A stretch of DNA of 64,000 nt, from the NCBI GenBank assembly GCA_965215475.1, contig OZ244061.1, positions 1,054,001 through 1,118,000 of the forward strand, given 5' to 3'. Shown here piece by piece: positions 19,101 to 26,153 of this stretch; the stretch's first letter is position 1, and each line of letters starts with the position of its first letter. The notes under the pieces are model-generated. The model saw only the letters and a program-made list of their open reading frames with translations. It was not told where the DNA came from and did not search any database. Origin of the DNA: Bin80 sp965215475. Its GTDB lineage: Bacteria; Bacteroidota; Rhodothermia; Rhodothermales; Bin80. A program made the position numbers and the translations under genes.

Positions 19101-21598
19101 TCTATAACAAGATCCCTTGGAGTGCCAAACCATTCATTTCCAATGGTTCGTTCTCCATCGGTTTCATAAGTTAAGACGTAGCTCAATTGATCTGGATCTT
19201 CGTTTTTATCATCCGTTCCAAGACTTCCTGCACGATTCGTATCAAATTCAAAGACTCCGTCCCCAACATATAGGTTGTCATGAATGATCAGTGTTTTTGC
19301 ATCGTCTTCATCAGGCTCCTCAAGAATCACGGTGCCACTACAGAGGCCAACATGTTCTGTGACCAGCGTATTGCTGAGTCGCATGTACCTGTTGCTATCG
19401 AAATGGAAGACTACATAATGGAAGACTACATGACGATCAGCGGTTCCAGCCCTTCGAAGTAAATTTGCATCAACTTGGTCCGTCCTTGTAGAGGCATATG
19501 TTAAACCGAGAATGTATGAATCGGCATGTAATTGACCATCCAAGCCATCCCCTTCTAGAATGAGTCGACCTCTGGAGTATGGATTCGCCCTGAAGCGGCT
19601 TGCAGCCCAATAGGTATTCTCAATGGACGTATCCGACCATCCAACTTGGATGTTTTCATCAGAGACAAGCTCTCCCCCATCTTGTACATGGATTGCCTTG
19701 GTGATCAAAGTACCCCCCTCAACCTCTACTTTTTCGTGAGTGGATAAGGAAAACATTCTCATATTTCCATCACCAAGGCGAATTGTATGCTCTCGTTTAT
19801 TGGTAAGCACCAATTGTGATGATCCCGTAAGAGTTAATGCATCGGGCATTCCATCAGTAGATGCGCAGGATCCATCATAAGAATCATATCTCGTTGAATT
19901 ACCTTCCCAAATAGATAATCCGAATTCCCCTTCTGCAAAGATATCACCATCAAGTTCAAGGTGATGATTGAAATAGTATGTTGACGATGAACTGAAGTCG
20001 GGAGCAAATTGGATTTTAAAGCCTCCAAACAGATTAATACTCCCGCCGTTCTGCGCTAAAATATCTCCGCTAATCCTGGAAGTTAGGGCCTGCCCCTCTG
20101 TTACACGGGTACTGAAACCTGGAGTTAGAACCCAAAAATCAACGGCAATCAAACATCTTTGTGCCGCTCCCGTGTCCGTGGGGCCTGTCCCCTCGTGATC
20201 CCGATTATCGAAAACATGTCTGAGATCAAGATCATCTGCAATGGTAGTTGGTCCCTCAAACCTGACTCCTGGAATCACCCCGTCCTCAATAGTCCGTCCC
20301 GTTGCCCTACGTGTAGGCCAGCACGATTCGTCATTGTTTCGGGAAGCACTTCGAACAATGAGATCGCCGCCAGAAGTAGCCGTCTTGTCAAAATTATCTC
20401 TTGGATCACCTATCGTGATTGAATTACTACCCGTGCCCGCGGCCGTCAACACAGGATACGAAAACTCTCCCGAGTCAAGAATCACACTCCCATCAATGAT
20501 GGATTTTTTTTCAAATTTAATTTTTGCATCATTCCACTGTTCCACATCTCCCATAATCTCAACATCCTCTCTAAAAATCACATCGGTTGTGATCATCTCC
20601 GTCGTATATGCATCCGATTGAATGCTCCCCGTTACAATGAGCCTCCCTATTTTTTTCAGAGTTACACAGATGTTTCCCGCTGCAACTGCATACAGATCTG
20701 TATGAATCTCTCCGTCTCCCTCAATCGTAACGCAGTCCGTATGGTCAATCATACGCTTATCGCCGGTGGGAGTATAATCTTCCGTAACATGCAAATTCAT
20801 GTCCGATGCACCCCGCTCTCCGGCACGATTGTCATGCACAATCAGTAAGGAACCAGCGCCGTCAATGACACCATCAACAACAAGATTGTCAAACTTAGCC
20901 TCTGTGTTAGTGGCTTGACGTAGGGGAACACGTAAGTGGACGGGATTATCGCGATCTGATCCATCAATGTTCTCCTCCACACCTACGGTCAGAGTGGCTC
21001 CTTCTTGTACTTCAAGTTCTTTAGCGGTAACCACGGAGCTTGCAGTTGCCGTTTCGAGTCTCTTGATCATAAGATCCGAGGTCACTTCGAGGCGGGGGAA
21101 TGTGACAAATCCAGCTTCTAACGTTGAAATGGTGATACTACCAAGATCTTCAGAATCATCTCCAAACGGAGAATCATTCCCATCGGAAATCACCAAATGT
21201 GTGAATAGGGCCGTGATGTCTTTGTGTGGAATAAACTTTCCAGACTCCCCCAATTCAAATTCACCCGTAAATTCAAGGGTTGCATCCGTGGCATCTGTAC
21301 TTCCTCGAACGTATGCGGCAAAGTTGACAGCAACATTTAAAGGGCCATAATCTTCCTCAAAGGTTACTGTATGGCCAGACCTCCTGACCCGAATATGGAT
21401 GGTCCCATTTGCAGAAACATCGCTGAGCGCTTGGGTTAGTGAGCATGGTTCGGAAACTGAACAGTTCGAGCCGCTTCCTGTGGCCAAATCTACATAGCGA
21501 TTATTGTTGTTTTGGGCGAATGTATCAGGGGCAAGAAAAAGAAAGAGAATTAGGAGAGAACTGCCCCCCCCCCCCATTTTTGTGAAGATATGCATCAT
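16148..21598 (-). CDS. Giant adhesin-like surface protein with DUF4397 and T9SS sorting domain, phase-variable start
   Basis: 1816 residues. The start region reads MMHIFTKMGGGG then SSLLILFLFLAPDTFAQ, a signal peptide with cleavage after AQ; ATG 21577 (residue 8), whose G opens a 12-G run, is the best signal-peptide start. Residues about 35-1480 are a long succession of short beta strands (patterns such as GDLIVRSAS, GSITISTLE, LTLSKGIIHSD) with repeated set-off phrases, suggesting a right-handed beta-helix. About 1507-1680 matches DUF4397 (AEVQIIHNADLPAP, VNVSLDG, ILVHGSGDAPAV). Residues from about 1720 carry GNYPNPFNPSTRIQFDLP and the ASGTYLYRM strand of a T9SS type A sorting domain. The C-terminal third is visibly more GC-rich than the rest, as if the ends have different histories. 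Likely a surface-attached or released fibre; ligand unknown. Confidence 0.85.
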   Translation of the reverse strand: MMHIFTKMGGGGSSLLILFLFLAPDTFAQNNNNRYVDLATGSGSNCSVSEPCSLTQALSDVSANGTIHIRVRRSGHTVTFEEDYGPLNVAVNFAAYVRGSTDATDATLEFTGEFELGESGKFIPHKDITALFTHLVISDGNDSPFGDDSEDLGSITISTLEAGFVTFPRLEVTSDLMIKRLETATASSVVTAKELEVQEGATLTVGVEENIDGSDRDNPVHLRVPLRQATNTEAKFDNLVVDGVIDGAGSLLIVHDNRAGERGASDMNLHVTEDYTPTGDKRMIDHTDCVTIEGDGEIHTDLYAVAAGNICVTLKKIGRLIVTGSIQSDAYTTEMITTDVIFREDVEIMGDVEQWNDAKIKFEKKSIIDGSVILDSGEFSYPVLTAAGTGSNSITIGDPRDNFDKTATSGGDLIVRSASRNNDESCWPTRRATGRTIEDGVIPGVRFEGPTTIADDLDLRHVFDNRDHEGTGPTDTGAAQRCLIAVDFWVLTPGFSTRVTEGQALTSRISGDILAQNGGSINLFGGFKIQFAPDFSSSSTYYFNHHLELDGDIFAEGEFGLSIWEGNSTRYDSYDGSCASTDGMPDALTLTGSSQLVLTNKREHTIRLGDGNMRMFSLSTHEKVEVEGGTLITKAIHVQDGGELVSDENIQVGWSDTSIENTYWAASRFRANPYSRGRLILEGDGLDGQLHADSYILGLTYASTRTDQVDANLLRRAGTADRHVVFHYVVFHFDSNRYMRLSNTLVTEHVGLCSGTVILEEPDEDDAKTLIIHDNLYVGDGVFEFDTNRAGSLGTDDKNEDPDQLSYVLTYETDGERTIGNEWFGTPRDLVIDHDKSVITSDESRKLPGRLRVMGQFHVNGTLTVGTDFKIQNTSWSRRDCQSTRARLDVCEEALLRADTIRVHDRMTVYGTVKTEGGDIYSLGRTDEDGHYVDLTSEVYIRGKKGMIDLGEGGTLHLGPPLTKKQDGLISPAGENGMPSTAFSALNSEAKQPFKGNLNVTSGSKFNSVQFIPHIDTLTFDGTATPNLSPVSTSNKRNVEGIVFIQNHTVSNKGVTTLVDSLHIDKLSAQNGWVRFWNTPHLRITKDVEIESAILTFQSQVHLKGNLTIRETGSLQFDSQAASFHSESDRFLKIDGDFHLGAGKPHPENTYYDPAPPSGLSWTIGDPVPMTVMGNYRVDSAAFFYGMDKSITNVHGDFNFDLDKDKKKTDGRHPNIEFVGKEKQMISSGPRDLGNVTINGAGIVLASHVSQAESATLTLSKGIIHSDQYTWTLKNPNIEEDLRGRNNAVTNCDTGENCDRVITGGTRRTHASAGVSRHVKDGISGGTAELSGGYLFPVGGTSGEEEEAHYRPLILQLEDDLTEAMPATVTPITVPDGATPSWPADNIVTSGGALTLDVYADVFWKVEFKDELDVHPHIRIAAGGLVNVFDQAGIRMVQWDCKWGNAKLAGTSVTGNGDESFAENGYVNGVLNLTQETVEIGTCAILGVAANGIENPIHRPEITGGLAEVQIIHNADLPAPVNVSLDGALLHSNMRFQTATGYTKLSAGSHEVQLQLVGAPTEQQIPDVTLPSLGANKSYAVIAHGMLSNLKVNTIETRLKSSASTMVEAILVHGSGDAPAVNVNVLDPSNSNQLDRVLTRQLAFNKTTRYLQLEPDFVNLQVTTADNNAEVAVFQLDLAGRQGEALILNLSKQAASLEVYGVDVNGERVAHFNVTSVAEAEELPTEFTLHGNYPNPFNPSTRIQFDLPESARVSLQIVDMLGREVMTLPAQEFEAGANRSMELNAVSLASGTYLYRMIATGAESRFVKSGRMTLVK
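21564..21575. repeat. 12-nt homopolymer (G12 on coding strand) at the start of the giant T9SS protein
   Basis: Twelve C on the plus strand. On the coding strand the first G completes an ATG and the rest encode four Gly at the very start of the signal peptide. Tracts of this length are slippage-prone in bacteria and would switch the 1816-residue product on or off. The frame shown is on. Confidence 0.88.
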
Positions 21599-22036
21599 TA
21601 CATAAGATTTAGTTTCAATGAAAACGGAAAGTGATTGGTTGGGTTTAAATTCGCTGAATCATAACGATACAATATTAATTATGAAATACCTACTCCATAA
21701 TACCGATGAGCCCACTCCATCAGGATCATTTTTGAGTTGCCTAACAGAACCAAGGTAAATATAAGTAAAATTGGCTTCTTGCAAAACATCTTTATTGGAA
21801 GGCGAATATTACTCTTGTTACTCTGGGAGTAGTTGGGGGCATATCTTAAAGATTGGAAGAGGGTTTTGCAAACGCCTCCAATGACTACCCCATCGCTGGT
21901 AGAGATCATTAAAGCTCAACAATCGAAAAGTGCCAAGCTTGAGGTGAGTTTTCTGAGTCAAACAAGGTCACTGGAACTCCTGAATCATTGATCAAAATCT
22001 ACACTGGATCCATTCCATAAACGATCCATGTTCCAA
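21599..22036. other. Non-coding stretch upstream of the giant T9SS gene
   Basis: About 440 bases, AT-rich near 21600-21700. A 76-codon minus-strand frame lies here but has no family look or signal. The part next to 21600 must hold the promoter of the giant gene. I see no other feature. Confidence 0.5.
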
Positions 22037-22555
22037 TCAGCGAATGATTGATCGGAATGACGACGAAAGCGGGCTTTCGGAGTGACTTCCCACGGTGTCG
22101 GGGCTCTGGGGACCATCCTCTGCAGTCTCATCGGTTCCACAGTACCTGTCAAATGCCTGAACTAAATCCATTGCTATTGCCTCTGCACTGCGCCCCTCAA
22201 TATGTCTTCGCTCGATCACATATACTACCTCGCCGCCCTTGATCAAGGCCATAAACGGAGATGAAGGAGGAATTCCAACCATTAAATCCCGCGCAGAAGC
22301 AGTCGCCTCCATATCCTGTCCTGCAAACACCGTCACCAGTCGATCCGGCTGAATTTTATTCTGCGTAGCTAAGCCAATAGCAGGACGCGCCATGGCTGCT
22401 GCACACCCACATACAGAGTTGATCACAAGTAGCATCGTTTGATCAGAGGTCATATCAAATGCACTTGCCACCTGTGTAGCAGTTCGCAATTCCTCCACAC
22501 CCAATCGGGTGAGCTCCTGGCGCATTGGAGATACAAGATGTTCTGGATATGGCAT
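22037..22555 (-). CDS. Bacilliredoxin, BrxA/BrxB (YphP/YqiW) family
   Basis: From ATG 22555 the protein has 172 residues and begins MPYPEHLVSPMRQELTRLGV, the conserved family start, with VNSVCGCAAAMARP (C49-G-C51) as the redox motif and a later segment TVFAGQDMEATA. These thioredoxin-fold proteins remove bacillithiol from oxidised protein thiols. The frame stays open to an ATG at 22672, but that start would add 39 unconserved residues and leave only 3 bases to the divergent gene, so 22555 is preferred. The C-terminal 30 residues, Ser/Glu-rich, exceed the usual length. The presence suggests the cell makes bacillithiol, as many Bacteroidota do. Confidence 0.88.
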   Translation of the reverse strand: MPYPEHLVSPMRQELTRLGVEELRTATQVASAFDMTSDQTMLLVINSVCGCAAAMARPAIGLATQNKIQPDRLVTVFAGQDMEATASARDLMVGIPPSSPFMALIKGGEVVYVIERRHIEGRSAEAIAMDLVQAFDRYCGTDETAEDGPQSPDTVGSHSESPLSSSFRSIIR

Positions 22556-22675
22556 AAGTTTAAATGATTGTATGAACCGATCCTTTCCTCTGTGTGTACT
22601 ACTATATGGGTGAGAATGATCCTCTTGAACCGGTTCAAGAATTATACTAACTGATCTTATTAAATCATTCATCTC

Positions 22676-23245
22676 ATGCGTGTATCTATTATCTTCTTTA
22701 TTGGTTTCCTTGCATGTTGCTCTCCGACCGAGCAGTTACGCACACAAACCCAATCACCATTGCAGGCCGTTTCTTACAGGAACCCCACTATACCTTCCGC
22801 AGCCATTGAGTCGGAATTACGAACCTTTGCTGAATCATGGAAGGAGACTCCCTATGTGGAAGGTGGTAGTTCTAAGGCAGGAATTGATGCCTCTGGATTG
22901 GTTGTAATCGTGGCGGATCAGATTTTAGGATTGACCTTGCCACATTCGACTCCGAGGCAACTAGGATTCGGTAAAGAAGTTGAACGAGCTTATCTCATGC
23001 CGGGTGATATTCTGTTCTTCCGACCAACCAGCATGCCTAGACATGTAGGCATCTACCTTGGCTCACAAGAATTTCTGCATGCTTGGCCAGAAGATGGAGT
23101 ATCTATCGGACGTATTGATGAGCCGTACTGGAGTGGAGCCTATTGGGCAGGACGACGCGTCTTAGTGGGGCAAGACTCAATCCCAACCCCCATAACCTCT
23201 GAGGAGCCTCCCGATAGTCTTGGAAACCGGCGTCTAGGCTGGTAA
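22676..23245 (+). CDS. NlpC/P60-like lipoprotein lacking the catalytic cysteine
   Basis: A 189-residue lipoprotein with signal MRVSIIFFIGFLACC. The body is an NlpC/P60 fold: TPYVEGGSSKAG then IDASGLVVIVAD, LPHSTPRQL, YLMPGDILFF, RHVGIYLGSQEFLHA. In active members the motif is DCSGLV; here residue 72 is Ala (GCC), so the nucleophile is absent, while the His of RHVGIY (residue 123) and the following LHA are kept. It therefore should not hydrolyse peptidoglycan peptides by the usual mechanism and may instead bind cell wall or regulate another enzyme. It starts a run of co-directional genes; greA follows after 20 bases. Confidence 0.8.
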   Translation: MRVSIIFFIGFLACCSPTEQLRTQTQSPLQAVSYRNPTIPSAAIESELRTFAESWKETPYVEGGSSKAGIDASGLVVIVADQILGLTLPHSTPRQLGFGKEVERAYLMPGDILFFRPTSMPRHVGIYLGSQEFLHAWPEDGVSIGRIDEPYWSGAYWAGRRVLVGQDSIPTPITSEEPPDSLGNRRLGW

Positions 23246-23265
23246 TGTAACTGACAAAAGATGTA

Positions 23266-23742
23266 ATGCCCGTATATCTCACTGAACAAGCACTTAAAAA
23301 ACTTAAAGAAGACGTCCATCATGCACGTACCGTGGAACGTAAACGCATCTCGAATGAAATCGCAGAAGCACGCTCACATGGGGATCTCTCAGAAAATGCT
23401 GAATATGATGCTGCCAAGGAGGCACAAGGAAAGCTAGAAGCTCGTATCGCTCAAATGGAGAATACTTTGGCAGAAGCTCGCGTTCTAGATGAGGATGATG
23501 TAGATGACTCTAAGGCAAGAATCCTGTCTACCGTACGCTTTGTAAATTCGCGAACCAGCAGGGAAAAAGTCGTAACCCTGGTTTCTGCCCCCGAGGCAGA
23601 TATCTCTAATGGAAAAATCCCCATTACCAGTCCCATCGGGAAAGGTCTTCTCGGCAAGGGAGTCGGTGAAGAAGCAATCATCCATGTTCCTGCAGGGGAA
23701 CTTCATGTGAAAATTCTTGAGATCACCAGATCAGGTCAATGA
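23266..23742 (+). CDS. greA: Transcription elongation factor GreA
   Basis: 158 residues, the standard length. The N-terminal coiled coil carries the catalytic acidic tip DLSENAEYDAAKE, and the C-terminal FKBP-like part has ITSPIGKGLLGKGVGEEA. GreA rescues backtracked RNA polymerase by stimulating transcript cleavage. Its stop overlaps the start of the threonine aldolase gene by 4 bases (ATGA), indicating coupled translation. Confidence 0.97.
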   Translation: MPVYLTEQALKKLKEDVHHARTVERKRISNEIAEARSHGDLSENAEYDAAKEAQGKLEARIAQMENTLAEARVLDEDDVDDSKARILSTVRFVNSRTSREKVVTLVSAPEADISNGKIPITSPIGKGLLGKGVGEEAIIHVPAGELHVKILEITRSGQ

Positions 23743-24764
23743 TTGACCTGCGCAGTGATACCGTCACACGTCCCTCTGAGGGAATGCGCCGTGCCATGGC
23801 TCAGGCCGACGTAGGAGATGATGTCTTTGGCGAAGATCCTACCGTAAAAAATTTGCAGGAAACCGTTGCAGACCTTTTGGGGAAGGAAGCTGCTCTTTTT
23901 GTTCCTTCAGGTATGATGGGAAATCAGTTAGGGATTCATGTACATACCCAACCCGGCGACGAGGTCATTGTGGAACGGAAAAGCCACATATTCAACTATG
24001 AATCCGGGGCCGCCAGTAGCTTAAATGGCGTTACGCTACATGTCCTTGAAGGTCAACATGGCCGTTTTGGTAAACCCCAACTCCTCAGGGCACTGCGGCG
24101 CGGAGATTACTGGGAATCAAATTCTGCAGCACTCTGCCTAGAAAATACGCTCAACATTGCCGGAGGACTACTCAATCCACTAGAAGAGATGCAGGAGTTA
24201 ACTGCATGTGCGCATGAGCATGGGCTAAAATGCCACCTCGATGGAGCAAGATTGTGGAATGCCTCCATTGCTACAAAAATTTCGTTGAAAGAATATGCAG
24301 CCCCTTTTGATACGGTTACGGTGTGCCTCTCCAAAGGGCTTGGAGCCCCTGTGGGATCCGTGTTTGCAGGTACAGCAAACACCATTCGAAGCGCCCATCG
24401 TCGACGAAAAGAACTCGGAGCAGGAATGCGTCAGGTCGGAATTCTTGCTGCCGCCGGACTCTATGCGATCAAGCATCATTTCTCCGATCTAGAACAGGAT
24501 CATTTTCACGCTCGGCGATTGGCGGACGGTTTGGCCAATTGCCACTGCATTGATGTTTGTACTCCTCAAACGAATATCGTCCTATTCTCCCTTATCAATA
24601 CAGAACTTACAGCTGACAGCCTGCTGAAACACCTCCAGGATCAAGGAGTCGCGATGGTAGCAATTGGGCCAAATACAATCAGAGCTACAATCCACCGGGA
24701 TCTCACAATCCAGGAAATTGATGCAACCATTATAGCTGTAGAAAAAGCTATCCGACAATCCTGA
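23739..24764 (+). CDS. ltaE: Low-specificity L-threonine aldolase
   Basis: 341 residues, PLP fold type I. It begins MIDLRSDTVTRPSEGMRRAM, the typical family start, with FGEDPTVKNLQ, LCLENTLNIAGG, CHLDGARLWNA and the Schiff-base Lys in TVCLSKGLGAPVGS. The enzyme splits L-threonine or allo-threonine to glycine and acetaldehyde in the cytoplasm. Its 3' end overlaps the convergent FAH-family gene by 17 bases. Confidence 0.93.
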   Translation: MIDLRSDTVTRPSEGMRRAMAQADVGDDVFGEDPTVKNLQETVADLLGKEAALFVPSGMMGNQLGIHVHTQPGDEVIVERKSHIFNYESGAASSLNGVTLHVLEGQHGRFGKPQLLRALRRGDYWESNSAALCLENTLNIAGGLLNPLEEMQELTACAHEHGLKCHLDGARLWNASIATKISLKEYAAPFDTVTVCLSKGLGAPVGSVFAGTANTIRSAHRRRKELGAGMRQVGILAAAGLYAIKHHFSDLEQDHFHARRLADGLANCHCIDVCTPQTNIVLFSLINTELTADSLLKHLQDQGVAMVAIGPNTIRATIHRDLTIQEIDATIIAVEKAIRQS

Positions 24765-25404
24765 ATGAGAGTGGAGGGAGTCTATCACAGGTTGCTTCCA
24801 ACCAATCCCCTTTTGCAACCGGCCCCACTCCATCAGGGGTGCCGGTGTATAATAAATCCCCCTGCTCCAATGTGAAGATTTGTGAACAGCAGGAAACTAG
24901 GTGAGCAACCGAAAAAATCATGTCCCGCGTATCGCCGTGCTGTCTGAGCACACCGTTCACCTTCAAGGTCAATTTCAACTGCTGAGGATCTTTGACTTCG
25001 GCTGCGGGAACCAGTTCTCCAAGGGGAGCAAATGTATCAAACCCCTTTGCAACACTCCATGGATTTCCTTTTCTCTTTGCTTCGGATTGTAAATCTCGTG
25101 CCGTCATATCTAACCCGATCGCATAAGCCGAAACATACTCAAGGCTACGATCCAAGGGAATATCTTTGCCTTCTCGGCCAATCATGGCAACCAGTTCCAC
25201 CTCATGATGTACGTTTGAAGTGATTGAAGGGAGCCGAATTGGCTCCGGCATACGTATGAGTGCACTAGATGGCTTCAGAAAGATCATCGGCTGCTTTGGA
25301 ACCGAAGCATTCATTTCTGCGGCATGCCGTGCATAGTTGCGACCAATACAGAGTATCTTACCTACATGTATTTTTTCTGCCGTAGATGGATCAGTCAGGA
25401 TCAT
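24748..25404 (-). CDS. Fumarylacetoacetate hydrolase-family protein
   Basis: 218 residues with the FAH fold signature: ILCIGRNYARHAAEM, PMIFLKPSSALI, VHHEVELVAMIGREGKDI (metal-binding E-V-E), AYAIGLDMTARDLQ, KGFDTFAPLGE and LLYTGTPDGVGPV. Members of this length act as acylpyruvate hydrolases or oxaloacetate tautomerase/decarboxylases; the exact substrate cannot be assigned from sequence. It is divergent from rplU and convergent with ltaE. Confidence 0.88.
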   Translation of the reverse strand: MILTDPSTAEKIHVGKILCIGRNYARHAAEMNASVPKQPMIFLKPSSALIRMPEPIRLPSITSNVHHEVELVAMIGREGKDIPLDRSLEYVSAYAIGLDMTARDLQSEAKRKGNPWSVAKGFDTFAPLGELVPAAEVKDPQQLKLTLKVNGVLRQHGDTRDMIFSVAHLVSCCSQIFTLEQGDLLYTGTPDGVGPVAKGDWLEATCDRLPPLSFRIVG

Positions 25405-25496
25405 CAGAAAGAATTAGGGAACCTCTTCAACTTAAACGCATAACAATGGGCTACGCAAAATTTGTGCGTCACGTAAACGTTCTTATACTATCACCA

Positions 25497-25817
25497 ATGT
25501 TTGCAGTTGTTAATATCAGTGGGAAGCAATATCGTGTTGCTGAGGAAGATACTCTTTTTATCCCTTATGAGGCGGATGCCAAGGAGGGAGACACGCTTCA
25601 TTTTCCCGAAGTCTTACTTGTAGCTGATCAGGACGATATCAAAGTTGGACGCCCTCATGTCACAGGCGCACAGGTAGTCGGTGAGGTGATTCAGCATGTA
25701 CGAGGAGATAAAATCGTCGTTTTCAAGAAAAAACGCCGTAAGCGTTACAAGGTGAAACACGGTCATCGGCAGCGGTATACCCAAATTCGGATTTCATCCC
25801 TCACTATCGGAGAATAA
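25497..25817 (+). CDS. rplU: 50S ribosomal protein L21
   Basis: 106 residues from ATG 25497: MFAVVNISGKQYRVAEEDT, with the basic KKRRKRYKVKHGHRQ stretch and the end TQIRISSL. The frame is open further 5' but those residues are not part of L21. No Shine-Dalgarno sequence is visible. rpmA follows after 13 bases, the conserved L21-L27 order. Confidence 0.97.
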   Translation: MFAVVNISGKQYRVAEEDTLFIPYEADAKEGDTLHFPEVLLVADQDDIKVGRPHVTGAQVVGEVIQHVRGDKIVVFKKKRRKRYKVKHGHRQRYTQIRISSLTIGE

Positions 25818-25830
25818 ACGAGTAGCAGTT

Positions 25831-26094
25831 ATGGCACACAAGAAAGGATTAGGCTCCACAAAAAACGGACGAGACTCAAAACCCAAGATGTTGGGGGTTA
25901 AAGTATATGCCGGTCAGCACATCTCATCTGGTGGCATTATTGTGCGCCAGCGAGGTACACGAATTCATCCGGGCACGAATGTTGGAAGGGGTGGAGATGA
26001 CACCCTCTTTGCTCGCGCAGAAGGGACGGTTCGGTTCTCCAGTGGACGCAAAGATCGCAAGATGGTTCACGTTGATCCCATCCCAACAACCTGA
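25831..26094 (+). CDS. rpmA: 50S ribosomal protein L27
   Basis: 87 residues, MAHKKGLGSTKNGRDSKPKM, with GGIIVRQRGT and FSSGRKDRK. There is no N-terminal extension of the kind cleaved by Prp in Firmicutes. Standard partner of rplU. Confidence 0.97.
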   Translation: MAHKKGLGSTKNGRDSKPKMLGVKVYAGQHISSGGIIVRQRGTRIHPGTNVGRGGDDTLFARAEGTVRFSSGRKDRKMVHVDPIPTT

Positions 26095-26153
26095 TTATCT
26101 GAGGGCTCTTTCTCGGTACAGACTATAGTTCGAACTAAAGTGTAATCCGCTCC

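Noticed and set aside
21679..21909. 76-codon minus-strand frame in the gap before the bacilliredoxin gene
   Set aside because: A hydrophobic patch exists but no family resemblance or plausible start; treated as non-coding.
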